From contig NC_007925.1 of assembly GCF_000013745.1 (NCBI RefSeq), positions 62,001-126,000 of the forward strand: a DNA stretch of 64,000 nt, in the 5' to 3' direction. Positions within the stretch are counted from its first letter, which is position 1. Every line of letters starts with the position of its first letter. Origin of the DNA: Rhodopseudomonas_A palustris_F. GTDB taxonomy: Bacteria > Pseudomonadota > Alphaproteobacteria > Rhizobiales > Xanthobacteraceae. The notes under the pieces are model-generated. The model was not told the origin of the DNA, ran no database searches, and worked only from the letters and a program-made list of their open reading frames with translations. Positions 16,963 through 24,950 of the stretch are shown piece after piece. A program made the translations under genes and the position numbers.

Positions 16963-18786
16963 TCAGTACACCCGCGCCTTCGGCGGGATGTACTGCACGT
17001 CGTTGGTCATGGTGTAGTCGTGCACCGGGCGGTAATCGATCGTGGTCTCGCCACTGTGATCCATCCACGCCAACGTGTGCTTCATCCAGTTCTTGTCGTC
17101 GCGCGCCGAGAAATCCTCGCGGGCATGGGCGCCGCGGCTCTCGGTGCGGTTGGCGGCGGAGTCCATCGTCACCACCGCCTGCACGATCAGATTGTCGAAT
17201 TCCAAAGTCTCGATCAGATCGGAATTCCAGATCAGCGAGCGGTCGGTGACGTGGATGTCGGAGATGCCGCTGTGCACGTTGTGGATCAGGCCCTTGCCTT
17301 CCTGCAGCACTTCGCCGGTGCGGAACACCGCGCAATTGTTCTGCATCACGTGCTGCATGTTTTCGCGCAAGCGTGCCGTGGGCGTGCCGCCCGAGGCGTA
17401 GCGATAGCGGTCGAGCCGGGTCAGCGACTGCTCGGCGGAGTCCGCCGGCAGTTCCGGCTGCTTGCCGTTCGGGGTCAGCTTCTCGGCGCAGCGCAGCGCC
17501 GCGGCGCGGCCGAACACCACGAGGTCGATCAGCGAATTGGAGCCGAGCCGGTTGGCGCCGTGCACCGAGACGCAAGCCGCCTCGCCGAGCGCCATCAGGC
17601 CATGCACCACGGCGTTGTCGTCGCCGTCCTTCTTGGTGACCACTTCGCCGTGATAATTGGTCGGGATGCCGCCCATATTGTAGTGCACGGTCGGAATCAT
17701 CGGGATCGGCTCGCGGGTGACGTCGACGCCGGCGAAGATCCGCGCCGATTCCGAAATGCCCGGCAGCCGCTCGTGCAGCACCTTGGGATCGAGATGATCG
17801 AGGTGCAGGAAGATGTGGTCTTTCTTCTTGCCGACGCCGCGGCCTTCGCGGATCTCGATGGTCATCGCGCGGGACACCACGTCGCGCGACGCCAGATCCT
17901 TGGCGGAGGGCGCGTAGCGTTCCATGAAGCGCTCGCCTTCGGAATTCACCAGATAACCGCCCTCACCGCGGGCGCCTTCGGTGACCAGGCAGCCCGAGCC
18001 GTAGATCCCGGTCGGGTGGAACTGGACGAACTCCATGTCCTGCAGCGGCACCCCGGCGCGCAACGCCATCGCGCCACCGTCGCCGGTGCAAGTATGCGCC
18101 GACGTGCAGGACGCGTAAGCGCGGCCGTAGCCGCCGGTGGCGAGAATCGTGGTCTGCGCCTTGAAGCGATGCAGCGTGCCGTCGTCGAGCTTCAGCGCGA
18201 TGACGCCGCGGCAGACGCCCTGATCGTCCATGATCAGATCGATGGCGAAGAACTCGATGTAGAATTCGGCGGAATGCCGCAGCGCCTGGCCGTACATGGT
18301 GTGCAGCATGGCGTGGCCGGTGCGATCGGCGGCGGCGCAGGTGCGCTGCGCCTGGCCCTTGCCGTAGTCCAGCGTCATGCCGCCGAACGGGCGCTGATAG
18401 ATCTTGCCGTCGTCGGTGCGCGAGAACGGCACGCCCCAATGTTCCAGCTCGTAGACCGCCTGCGGCGCGTTGCGCACCATGTATTCGATGGAATCCTGGT
18501 CGCCGAGCCAGTCCGATCCCTTGACGGTATCGTACATGTGCCAGCGCCAGTCGTCCTTGTGCATATTGCCGAGCGCGGCCGAGATGCCGCCCTGCGCCGC
18601 CACGGTGTGGGAGCGGGTCGGAAACACCTTGGTGATGCAGGCGGTGCGCAAGCCGGCCTCGCTGCAGCCGACCACGGCGCGCAGACCGGCGCCGCCGGCG
18701 CCCACCACGACGACGTCGTAGCTGTGGTCTTCAATGGGATAGGCGTGGCCGTTGATGGCCGGCGCGCCGTTGCCGTTCGCGGCCAT
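16963..18786 (-). CDS. sdhA: Succinate dehydrogenase flavoprotein subunit
   Basis: A 607-residue catalytic subunit of complex II, oxidising succinate to fumarate. The N-terminal FAD motif VVVGAGGAGLRAVVG is followed by the covalent flavin site RSHTVAAQGGISAALGN, and the active-site stretch FVQFHPTGIYGSGCLVTEGARGEGG is intact. The C-terminal AREDFSARDDKNWMKHTL is typical. The gene follows sdhD after 3 bases. The complete C-terminus (PPKARVY) shows that the foreign gene behind it has not damaged this subunit. Confidence 0.98.
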   Translation of the reverse strand: MAANGNGAPAINGHAYPIEDHSYDVVVVGAGGAGLRAVVGCSEAGLRTACITKVFPTRSHTVAAQGGISAALGNMHKDDWRWHMYDTVKGSDWLGDQDSIEYMVRNAPQAVYELEHWGVPFSRTDDGKIYQRPFGGMTLDYGKGQAQRTCAAADRTGHAMLHTMYGQALRHSAEFYIEFFAIDLIMDDQGVCRGVIALKLDDGTLHRFKAQTTILATGGYGRAYASCTSAHTCTGDGGAMALRAGVPLQDMEFVQFHPTGIYGSGCLVTEGARGEGGYLVNSEGERFMERYAPSAKDLASRDVVSRAMTIEIREGRGVGKKKDHIFLHLDHLDPKVLHERLPGISESARIFAGVDVTREPIPMIPTVHYNMGGIPTNYHGEVVTKKDGDDNAVVHGLMALGEAACVSVHGANRLGSNSLIDLVVFGRAAALRCAEKLTPNGKQPELPADSAEQSLTRLDRYRYASGGTPTARLRENMQHVMQNNCAVFRTGEVLQEGKGLIHNVHSGISDIHVTDRSLIWNSDLIETLEFDNLIVQAVVTMDSAANRTESRGAHAREDFSARDDKNWMKHTLAWMDHSGETTIDYRPVHDYTMTNDVQYIPPKARVY

Positions 18787-18789
18787 GCG

Positions 18790-19212
18790 TTACACTCCGG
18801 ATGATAGTTTGAAAATCGCAAAGATCGCGGCCAGCGCCACGGCGATCGAGAAGAAATTGTTGGCCATGATGGTGACCAGCTTCAGCTTTTCGTTCTGCAC
18901 ATAGTCCTCGATCACCACCTGCATGCCGATCTTCATGTGCACGGCGCTGGAGATGATGAACAGGATCAGCGTCAGCGCGATCAAGGGCGAGCCGATGATC
19001 TGCGCGGCGCCGGCCTGGTTGCGGCCGAGCAGCATCATGATCACCACCACCACCGGCAGGATCAACAGCGTCATCGCCACCCCGGTGATGCGTTGCTGCC
19101 AGAAATCGGACGTGCCGGATCCGGCGGGTCCGAATTTGCGGACTTTGCCGAGCGGCGTCCGCAGGCTCTTGGCGCGGCGCGGCGTCGGACCGTGCGATTC
19201 CTCGACGCTCAT
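18790..19212 (-). CDS. sdhD: Succinate dehydrogenase membrane anchor subunit
   Basis: A 140-residue integral membrane protein with three hydrophobic helices (about residues 42-65, 74-92 and 115-137) that anchors SdhAB and helps bind heme b and quinone. The pattern HMKIGMQVVIEDYV carries the conserved histidine and the Asp-Tyr typical of the alphaproteobacterial SdhD. The ATG at 19212 overlaps the sdhC stop by 4 bases; a hydrophilic N-terminal extension (MSVEESHGPTPRR) precedes the first helix. Confidence 0.94.
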   Translation of the reverse strand: MSVEESHGPTPRRAKSLRTPLGKVRKFGPAGSGTSDFWQQRITGVAMTLLILPVVVVIMMLLGRNQAGAAQIIGSPLIALTLILFIISSAVHMKIGMQVVIEDYVQNEKLKLVTIMANNFFSIAVALAAIFAIFKLSSGV

Positions 19213-19607
19213 CGTGCGCCTCCGAGCGTGAAAGCGACGATCCACAGCAGCACGGTGAGCACCACGCCGCCGATCAGCGCCGCCCAGGTCATCGATTCGC
19301 GTTCCGCGGCGGTGAAGCCGTAGCCGAGATCCCAGATGAAATGCCGCACACCGCTGAGCATGTGATGCATCAACGACCAAGTATAGCCGAACAGCATCAG
19401 CCGGCCGATCCAACTACCGGTGAAGGCCTGCACATTGGCGTAGGCGCTGGGCCCCGCCGCCACGGCGATCAGCCACCAGGCCAGCAGCAGCGTTCCGAAA
19501 TAAAGCGTAATGCCGGTGAGCCGGTGCACGATGGACAACGCCATCGTCAGGCTCCAGCGATAGGCTTGCATGTGCGGCGAAAGCGGACGTTCGATCCTGG
19601 CGGTCAT
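19209..19607 (-). CDS. sdhC: Succinate dehydrogenase cytochrome b556 subunit
   Basis: A 132-residue membrane protein, first gene of the sdh operon. The signature RPLSPHMQAYRW and SIVHRLTG (quinone-binding Ser and Arg) and the heme ligand region HHMLSGVRHFIWD are present, with three membrane helices. It overlaps sdhD by 4 bases. The promoter must lie in the 376-base gap 19608-19983 shared with the divergent CDF gene. Confidence 0.96.
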   Translation of the reverse strand: MTARIERPLSPHMQAYRWSLTMALSIVHRLTGITLYFGTLLLAWWLIAVAAGPSAYANVQAFTGSWIGRLMLFGYTWSLMHHMLSGVRHFIWDLGYGFTAAERESMTWAALIGGVVLTVLLWIVAFTLGGAR

Positions 19608-19948
19608 CGGCTGCTTACGGTTTGCGGGAAGCGGATAGCCCCGGCCGGGGCGCTTTAAACAGGCGTCTATTTACGAACAGGATACAATCCGCGCAACGGC
19701 GAAATCACAATCTGCGAACGGCGATTCAGCTTTTCGTCGGCGCGATGCGGATTCGGCCGGCCACGTTGCGCCGCAGCATGGATTATCGCGCGCCGCCCCC
19801 CAATGCCAGCCGGATTTGTGAAGCGCGATTCATAACCAGCAGCGTTTTGCCGCGAGGTGAAATGCAGCGAGGCGGCGCGCCCGGCGCCGTCCCAGCGCAC
19901 ATGCGGCCCGTGATAGTATTCCGCCGCGAATGTCTTTATCTCGGCTTG

Positions 19949-19964
19949 GTCGCAACGCTGCGAC
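19949..19964. promoter_or_regulatory. 16-base palindrome upstream of the CDF exporter gene
   Basis: GTCGCAACGCTGCGAC (6-base perfect arms, 4-base centre) ends 19 bases before the ATG of the metal exporter gene. It is a candidate operator for a metal-responsive regulator; no regulator gene lies nearby. The rest of the gap 19608-19983 shows no other feature. Confidence 0.4.
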
Positions 19965-19983
19965 ATGACGCACGGCAGGACCG

Positions 19984-20973
19984 ATGAGCCATTCTCACCC
20001 CGATCACACTCTCCCCGCTCACGCTCACGATCATGATGATCATCACCGCCATGCGCACGGCGCGGGCGGCCATGATCACGCCGGCCACAGCCATGCGCCG
20101 AAAGATTTCGGCACTGCATTTGCCATCGGTATTCTCCTCAACACCGGCTTCGTGATCGGCGAAGCCGCATTTGGCTATGCCAGCAATTCGATGGCGCTGG
20201 TCGCCGACGCCGGGCACAATTTGTCCGATGTGCTCGGGCTATTGGTGGCGTGGTCCGCCGCGATCCTCTCGAAACGGCCGCCGTCGCAGCGCTACACTTA
20301 TGGGCTGCGCGGCTCCTCGATCCTGGCCGCGCTGTTCAACGCCGCGTTCCTGTTGGTGGCGGTCGGCGCGATCGGCTGGGAGGCGATCCTGCGGCTGCTC
20401 GATCCGCAACCGGTCGCCGAAATCACCGTCATGGTGGTGGCCGGCGTCGGCATCGTGATCAACGGCGTCACCGCCTGGTTGTTCGCCTCCGGACGCAAGG
20501 GCGATCTCAACATCCGCGGCGCCTATCTGCACATGATGGCGGATGCCGCGGTCTCGGCCGGCGTGGTGATCGCCGGCCTGTTGATCCTGCTCACCGGCTG
20601 GAACTGGCTCGATGCCGTCACCAGCCTGTTGATCAGCGCGGCGATCTTCTGGGGCACTTGGGGATTGTTGCGCGACAGCGTGGCGATGTCGCTCGCCGCG
20701 GTGCCGCGCGGCATCGATCCGGCCGCAGTCCGCGCTTATCTTGAGCGCTGCGACGGCGTCACCCAGGTGCACGACCTGCACATCTGGCCGATGAGCACCA
20801 CCGAGGTGGCGCTGACCTGTCATCTGGTGATCCCGTCGGGCCCGCCGGGCGATCGCTATCTGATGGAGATCGCGCATCGCCTGAAGCAGGAATTTGCCAT
20901 TCACCACGCCACCCTGCAGGTCGAGACCGACCCCGCCTCGGCCTGCGCGCTGGCGCCGGATCATGTGGTGTAA
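19984..20973 (+). CDS. Cation diffusion facilitator metal exporter (ZitB/CzcD type)
   Basis: A 329-residue inner-membrane metal/proton antiporter, most likely for zinc. The first 40 residues are extremely His-rich (HSHPDH, HDHDDHHRHAH), as in zinc CDFs. Six membrane helices follow; the metal site motifs are present as ADAGHNLSD in helix 2 and HMMADAAVS in helix 5. A cytoplasmic domain at about 225-329 with VHDLHIWPMS and the CHLVIP strand forms the dimer. A palindrome lies just upstream. Cobalt or cadmium are alternatives as substrate. Confidence 0.94.
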   Translation: MSHSHPDHTLPAHAHDHDDHHRHAHGAGGHDHAGHSHAPKDFGTAFAIGILLNTGFVIGEAAFGYASNSMALVADAGHNLSDVLGLLVAWSAAILSKRPPSQRYTYGLRGSSILAALFNAAFLLVAVGAIGWEAILRLLDPQPVAEITVMVVAGVGIVINGVTAWLFASGRKGDLNIRGAYLHMMADAAVSAGVVIAGLLILLTGWNWLDAVTSLLISAAIFWGTWGLLRDSVAMSLAAVPRGIDPAAVRAYLERCDGVTQVHDLHIWPMSTTEVALTCHLVIPSGPPGDRYLMEIAHRLKQEFAIHHATLQVETDPASACALAPDHVV

Positions 20974-21052
20974 GCGCGGCGGCAAAAATCCGCTGGGCAG
21001 CCACGAATTTCTAAAATAGCCTGCCGATAATCAAAAATATCGGGAGGCTTTA

Positions 21053-22252
21053 ATGAAATTCGGAAATTGGTCGATTGTCGCGGCATCTGTGGTGATGCTG
21101 GCAACGTCGGCCCAAGGCGCGGCGGCGCAAGCCGTCAAGATCGGCATTCTCAACGATCAGTCCGGCGTCTACGCCGATTACGGCGGCAAATGGTCGCTGG
21201 AAGCCGCCAGGATGGCGGTCGAAGACTTCGGCGGCGAGGTGCTCGGGCAGAAGATCGAGATCGTCACCGCCGATCACCAGAACAAGCCGGACACCGCCAT
21301 TTCCATCGCGCGAAAATGGTACGACGTCGACGGCGTCGACATGATCACCGAACTCACCACCTCCTCGGTGGCGCTGGCGGTGCAGGACCTGTCGAGAGAA
21401 AAGAAGAAGATCGATATCGTGGTCGGCGCGGCCACCTCGCGGATCACCGGCGATGCCTGCCAGCCTTACGGTTTCCACTGGGCGTTCGATACCCACGCGC
21501 TCGCGGTCGGCACCGGCGGCGCGCTGGTGGAAGCGGGCGGCAACACCTGGTTCTTCCTCACCGCGGACTACGCCTTCGGCTACGCGCTGGAAAAAGACAC
21601 CAGCGAGATCGTGCTCGCCAAGGGCGGCAAGGTGCTGGGCGCGGTGCGCCATCCGTTGAACTCGTCGGACTTCTCCTCGTTCCTGCTGCAGGCGCAGAGC
21701 TCGAAGGCGAAGATCGTCGGGCTCGCCAATGCCGGGCTCGACACCGCCAATTCGATCAAGCAGGCGTCGGAATTCGGCATCGTCGCCGGCGGCCAGAAAC
21801 TCGCCGGGCTGTTGATGACGCTCGCCGAAGTGCACGGCCTCGGGCTGCAGGCGGCGCAGGGCCTGGTGTTGACCGAAGCGTTTTATTGGGACCGCGACGA
21901 CACCTCGCGGGCGTTCGCCGAAAAGTTCTTCAAGCGCACCGGACGGATGCCGAACATGATCCAGGCCGGCACCTATTCGGCGACGCTGTCGTATCTGAAG
22001 GCGGTGAAGGCCGCAGGCTCCAAGGACACCGAGGCGGTGGCGAAGAAGCTGAAGGAATTGCCGGTCGACGACGCCTTCGCCAAGGGCAAGGTGCTGGCCA
22101 ACGGCCGCTTCGTCCACGACCTCTATCTGTTCGAGGTCAAGAAGCCGTCGGAGTCCAAGCGGGCCTGGGACTACTACAAGCTGCTCGCCACCGTGCCCGG
22201 CGACAAGGCGTTCCCCACCGCGGCCGAGAGCGGCTGCCCGCTGACCAAATAG
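21053..22252 (+). CDS. Branched-chain amino acid-type ABC transporter substrate-binding protein
   Basis: A 399-residue periplasmic binding protein of the Peripla_BP_6 (LivK-like) class. A signal peptide (about 1-26, cut after AAAQA) leads into VKIGILNDQSGVYADYGG, a hallmark of the family. The DNA has a strong ribosome site (GGGAGG) and, just upstream, an imperfect hairpin (CCGATA / TATCGG at 21024-21043). No permease or ATPase gene is next to it, so it is an orphan that must share membrane parts encoded elsewhere; such orphans are abundant in Rhodopseudomonas, often for aromatic acids. Confidence 0.92.
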   Translation: MKFGNWSIVAASVVMLATSAQGAAAQAVKIGILNDQSGVYADYGGKWSLEAARMAVEDFGGEVLGQKIEIVTADHQNKPDTAISIARKWYDVDGVDMITELTTSSVALAVQDLSREKKKIDIVVGAATSRITGDACQPYGFHWAFDTHALAVGTGGALVEAGGNTWFFLTADYAFGYALEKDTSEIVLAKGGKVLGAVRHPLNSSDFSSFLLQAQSSKAKIVGLANAGLDTANSIKQASEFGIVAGGQKLAGLLMTLAEVHGLGLQAAQGLVLTEAFYWDRDDTSRAFAEKFFKRTGRMPNMIQAGTYSATLSYLKAVKAAGSKDTEAVAKKLKELPVDDAFAKGKVLANGRFVHDLYLFEVKKPSESKRAWDYYKLLATVPGDKAFPTAAESGCPLTK

Positions 22253-22260
22253 GGCGCTAT

Positions 22261-22304
22261 CCGATCGGTGCCGTCCCGGGGGCACTTGGGACGACACCGA
22301 TCGG
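22261..22304. terminator. Long hairpin between convergent genes
   Basis: CCGATCGGTG pairs with CACCGATCGG, and CGTCCC with GGGACG inside it, with one mismatch. It lies between the binding protein gene and the convergent DUF2023 gene and can stop both transcripts. There is no T-run. Confidence 0.6.
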
Positions 22305-22335
22305 CCTTCGCGGAAGGCGGCATCCTTCGCGGAGG

Positions 22336-22773
22336 CTACATCGCAAGCTCGGTCTGATCCGGCAGCGCGACGAACTGATCCGCAACAAACCCGAGCGGCG
22401 CCACGCCCGAGATCTCCGCGTCGGCGGCCGCCGCGCGCGACAGATAGCGCGCGCATTGCATTTCGCGATCGTAGCCGAGCAGCACGCCGAGCATAAAATC
22501 GTGCTCGGCCGACAACTCGCACAACGGCCGCACCATGAACTGGCGCACCGCTTTCACCGCCGGGCGGCTGCCGAACACCACATTGACCCGCTCAGGACAG
22601 GCCTCGTGGACGTGGTGGGCGATGCCGATGCCTTCGAGCCGCGCGATCACCTGCGCCGCGGCGGCGGCGCTCAGCGTCATCATCGCCAGCGGCCGCAGCC
22701 CTTTCGACAGCTCGTACAGATGATGGTTGAAGATTTTCAGCGCCGCGCCGTTCAAATCAATCGACTGACCCAT
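22336..22773 (-). CDS. DUF2023 family protein, flavodoxin-associated
   Basis: A 145-residue soluble protein whose N-terminal region (IFNHHLYELSKGLRPLAMMTLS) resembles DUF2023, a family that tends to sit beside flavodoxin genes. It is conserved but has no known reaction. It overlaps the end of the flavodoxin gene by 22 bases, so the two are translationally linked. The C-terminal half (LGYDREMQCARYLSRA) contains a single cysteine and no known metal motif. Identification is by pattern memory, not search. Confidence 0.75.
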   Translation of the reverse strand: MGQSIDLNGAALKIFNHHLYELSKGLRPLAMMTLSAAAAAQVIARLEGIGIAHHVHEACPERVNVVFGSRPAVKAVRQFMVRPLCELSAEHDFMLGVLLGYDREMQCARYLSRAAAADAEISGVAPLGFVADQFVALPDQTELAM

Positions 22774-23234
22774 TCGGTAATCCTCTTCTCGGTCTTGGAG
22801 GACTGACTGTCCTGATCGAGCGCCAGGCCGACGAACTGGCCGTCGCGCTCCGCCTTGGAGCCGGTGAAGTCGTAGCCCGCGGTCTCGGTGAAGCCGACCA
22901 CGGTAGCGCCCTGCTCGACGACCAAATCATAGAGCACGCCCATGGCGTCGACGAAGCAGTCCGGGTAGCTGACCTGGTCGCCGGTGCCGAACAGCGCCAC
23001 CTTCTTGCCGGCGAGCTTGGCCTGGGTCAGCTTGTCGAGATGCGCCTCCCAATCGGTCTGCAGATCGCCGGCGCCGTAGGTCGGCGATCCGAGTATCAGC
23101 AGGCTGGGGCTTTCGAAGTCGGCGACGTTCGCCGCCTTGATGTCGATCGCGCGACCCTGGATGTGTTTGGCGATGCGGGAGGCGACCGCCTTGGTGTTAC
23201 CACCGTCGGAGCCGAAGATGACGTTGACGCTCAT
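22752..23234 (-). CDS. fldA: Flavodoxin, long-chain (NifF/FldA type)
   Basis: A 160-residue FMN electron carrier. The phosphate-binding loop is GSDGGNTKAVA at the N-terminus, the isoalloxazine region SPTYGAGDLQTDW is of the type seen in nitrogenase-linked and iron-stress flavodoxins, and the long-chain insertion is present (ALFGTGDQVSYPDCFVDAMGVLYD). In photosynthetic diazotrophs it can replace ferredoxin in iron shortage. The ATG at 23234 is chosen because the fold starts directly after it. The upstream DNA is unusually AT-rich with a perfect palindrome at 23364-23380, suggesting control by an iron or similar regulator. Confidence 0.94.
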   Translation of the reverse strand: MSVNVIFGSDGGNTKAVASRIAKHIQGRAIDIKAANVADFESPSLLILGSPTYGAGDLQTDWEAHLDKLTQAKLAGKKVALFGTGDQVSYPDCFVDAMGVLYDLVVEQGATVVGFTETAGYDFTGSKAERDGQFVGLALDQDSQSSKTEKRITEWVSRLI

Positions 23235-23363
23235 TGGATTTCTTGTCGCATGAGGGCGGATGAGAAACCTGCGGGCACGCGGCCCGCAGGATCCCGGCGA
23301 GATCGAAGTCACCCGACCGTACGGTCGTTGCGAGCGCGTCTCAATTTCAAAAATAAGTCTTTT

Positions 23364-23380
23364 TGAGTAATTTTTACTCA
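23364..23380. promoter_or_regulatory. 17-base palindrome in the flavodoxin promoter region
   Basis: TGAGTAATTTTTACTCA is a perfect inverted repeat (7-base arms, 3-base centre) about 130 bases before the flavodoxin start, in an AT-rich island (about 23341-23420) within very GC-rich DNA. It is a good operator candidate. Its TGA/TCA ends recall RirA-type iron boxes, but the spacing is 11 rather than 9 bases. Confidence 0.5.
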
Positions 23381-23562
23381 GGACTACTTTTTCATAATAA
23401 TAATTCCAAAGTAATCACTCGCGATCGCGCCTCAAGCGGCATCGTAGCACCGCTTTGCAGGCGCCGCGTCCGGCAACGACCAACTGGTTAGTTCGCGGGT
23501 CCGACATTCTGAGAGACTGCACCTTCTAAGGGCTGCTTGAGGGGGCCCGCCCCACCCAACGT

Positions 23563-23672
23563 CGTCATTGGGAGTTGAGGGCGGCGCGCAGCGCCGACTG
23601 AGAAGCGAAGCAATCCAACGGCCCCCTGCGTGGCCCTGGATTGCTTCGTCGCAACTGCTCCTCGCAATGACG
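23563..23672. repeat. Palindromic intergenic repeat element
   Basis: Outer ends CGTCATTG / CAATGACG and inner arms CGAAGCAATCCA (23606-23617) / TGGATTGCTTCG (23637-23648) are perfectly complementary. This type of element is scattered through Bradyrhizobium and Rhodopseudomonas genomes; I see no coding capacity. Confidence 0.7.
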
Positions 23673-23869
23673 GGGTTAGCGCGTCATTCATTGATGGCTT
23701 TTTCGGTCAGGCCTTCAGGATGACGGCGCGCGGCTTGCGTCAAGCGCTTCAGGCGACGCGCCTCGCGCGCCATCCATCGCCATGCAAATTGTCAAACAGC
23801 CACGTCCGATAACGATCAGCCCACGCGCCATCGTTCTCGCGCAACGCCTTGCGCGAGGGGAGCTGTTAG

Positions 23870-24215
23870 TTTCCCCCTCGCCAGGTGAGGGGGACGGAGC
23901 GCCGCAAGGCGCAACCGTGATTGAGTGGCGCTGCCCGGCGCTGCTCGCAAGCAGCGCTGAGCCGCGCACGCCTTGCGGCGCTCCATCGCGGGATTTGTCG
24001 ACCCCAGGACCGTGCTTCCGGGGACAGGCGCGATGCACTCCGCACCGCCGATCCGGCGGGCTTTCCCCCGCCTTCACCTGTCCCGCGTCCAGCCAACCAG
24101 CAAGTGGCAGAGCCCCGTAGTAGGCCCGGACGGCGACCCGGGGCGTCCCGGGCTTGCGGGTGCGAACCGCGCGCGCAGGACACCGCATCCTTGCTCCGCC
24201 TCATGAGCGCCCTCG
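23870..24215. repeat. Highly structured GC-rich intergenic element
   Basis: This stretch of the long gap 23235-24476 contains nested inverted repeats: 15-base perfect arms at 23897-23911 and 23969-23983, a perfect hairpin at 23938-23957 (GCGCTGCT-CGCA-AGCAGCGC), an outer pair around GGGACAGG / CCTGTCCC enclosing GGCGGG / CCCGCC near 24020-24100. Several overlapping frames are open on both strands, which is expected from its base composition. I read it as a dispersed repeat or a structured RNA rather than a gene; the minus strand gives the more RNA-like fold. The remaining parts of the gap (24216-24476) hold more repeat-like GC-rich sequence. Confidence 0.5.
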
Positions 24216-24476
24216 AGAAGCGCCCCTCGTGAGCGAGGACGGGGTGATACTAAGCGACGGCGCAGAAGCGGGGATTGCTATCCGCGGATTTTTTTTGCGA
24301 GCGGCTGACCTCGCCGGCATCGGCACAGGGCTGCTACACACGCATCGTCATCCTGAGCAACCCGGCGGAGCGCAGCGAAGCCGGCGTCTCGAAGGATGGT
24401 TGCCGGCCGGAGGAGTCCATGACTCGGGGCCGCATCCTTGCTGCGGCGGCGAGGCGATGAGTTCGCCGCGACGCCC

Positions 24477-24869
24477 TCACCAGCCGAACACCCGCCAGAT
24501 GATGCCGACCACCGCGCCGGCCCACAGCAGCAACGCGGCGACGGTCTGCACCGCGAAGCCGGCGCCGCGCTTGTTGGCCGCCTCGGCGTAGCCGACCATG
24601 TAGATGATGCGGCCGACGATCCATACCACGCCGAGCGCCGCGGCGAAGCCGTCGCTGAGATAGATCGCGAACAGCCACAGCGAGGGCAGCAAGATCGGCA
24701 TCCATTCCAGGGTGTTCATCTGCACCCGGAACACCCGCTCGAAATCCGGGTGCCCGGTGGTCGCCGGCGCCTTGACGTCATAGGTGACGCGCGCCCGGCT
24801 GACTTGAACCGAGGTGTAGAAGTAGAACATCACGGCCAGACAGGTGACGATCGCGGTGAAGTGAAACAT
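24477..24869 (-). CDS. MAPEG family membrane protein
   Basis: A 130-residue inner-membrane protein with four hydrophobic helices. The MAPEG signature is visible: RVTYDVKAPATTGHPDFERVFRVQMNTLEW, with the Arg/Asn/Glu set of the glutathione site, then AALGVVWIVGRIIYMVGYA. Bacterial members conjugate or reduce lipophilic compounds with glutathione, but substrates are seldom known. The ATG at 24869 has GGGAG at a proper distance. The C-terminus (GIIWRVFGW) is complete. Confidence 0.92.
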   Translation of the reverse strand: MFHFTAIVTCLAVMFYFYTSVQVSRARVTYDVKAPATTGHPDFERVFRVQMNTLEWMPILLPSLWLFAIYLSDGFAAALGVVWIVGRIIYMVGYAEAANKRGAGFAVQTVAALLLWAGAVVGIIWRVFGW

Positions 24870-24950
24870 GGCAAGTACTCCCTGACGTTTGTTCGTGACG
24901 CCGTTTCGACTGATTGTTCCGCGGCCGCGTACGCCGCCGACAGTTTGACC

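Noticed and set aside
23782..24232. Several overlapping ORFs of 77-157 residues on both strands
   Set aside because: They overlap in many frames inside a strongly self-complementary element and show no protein-like pattern or ribosome sites.
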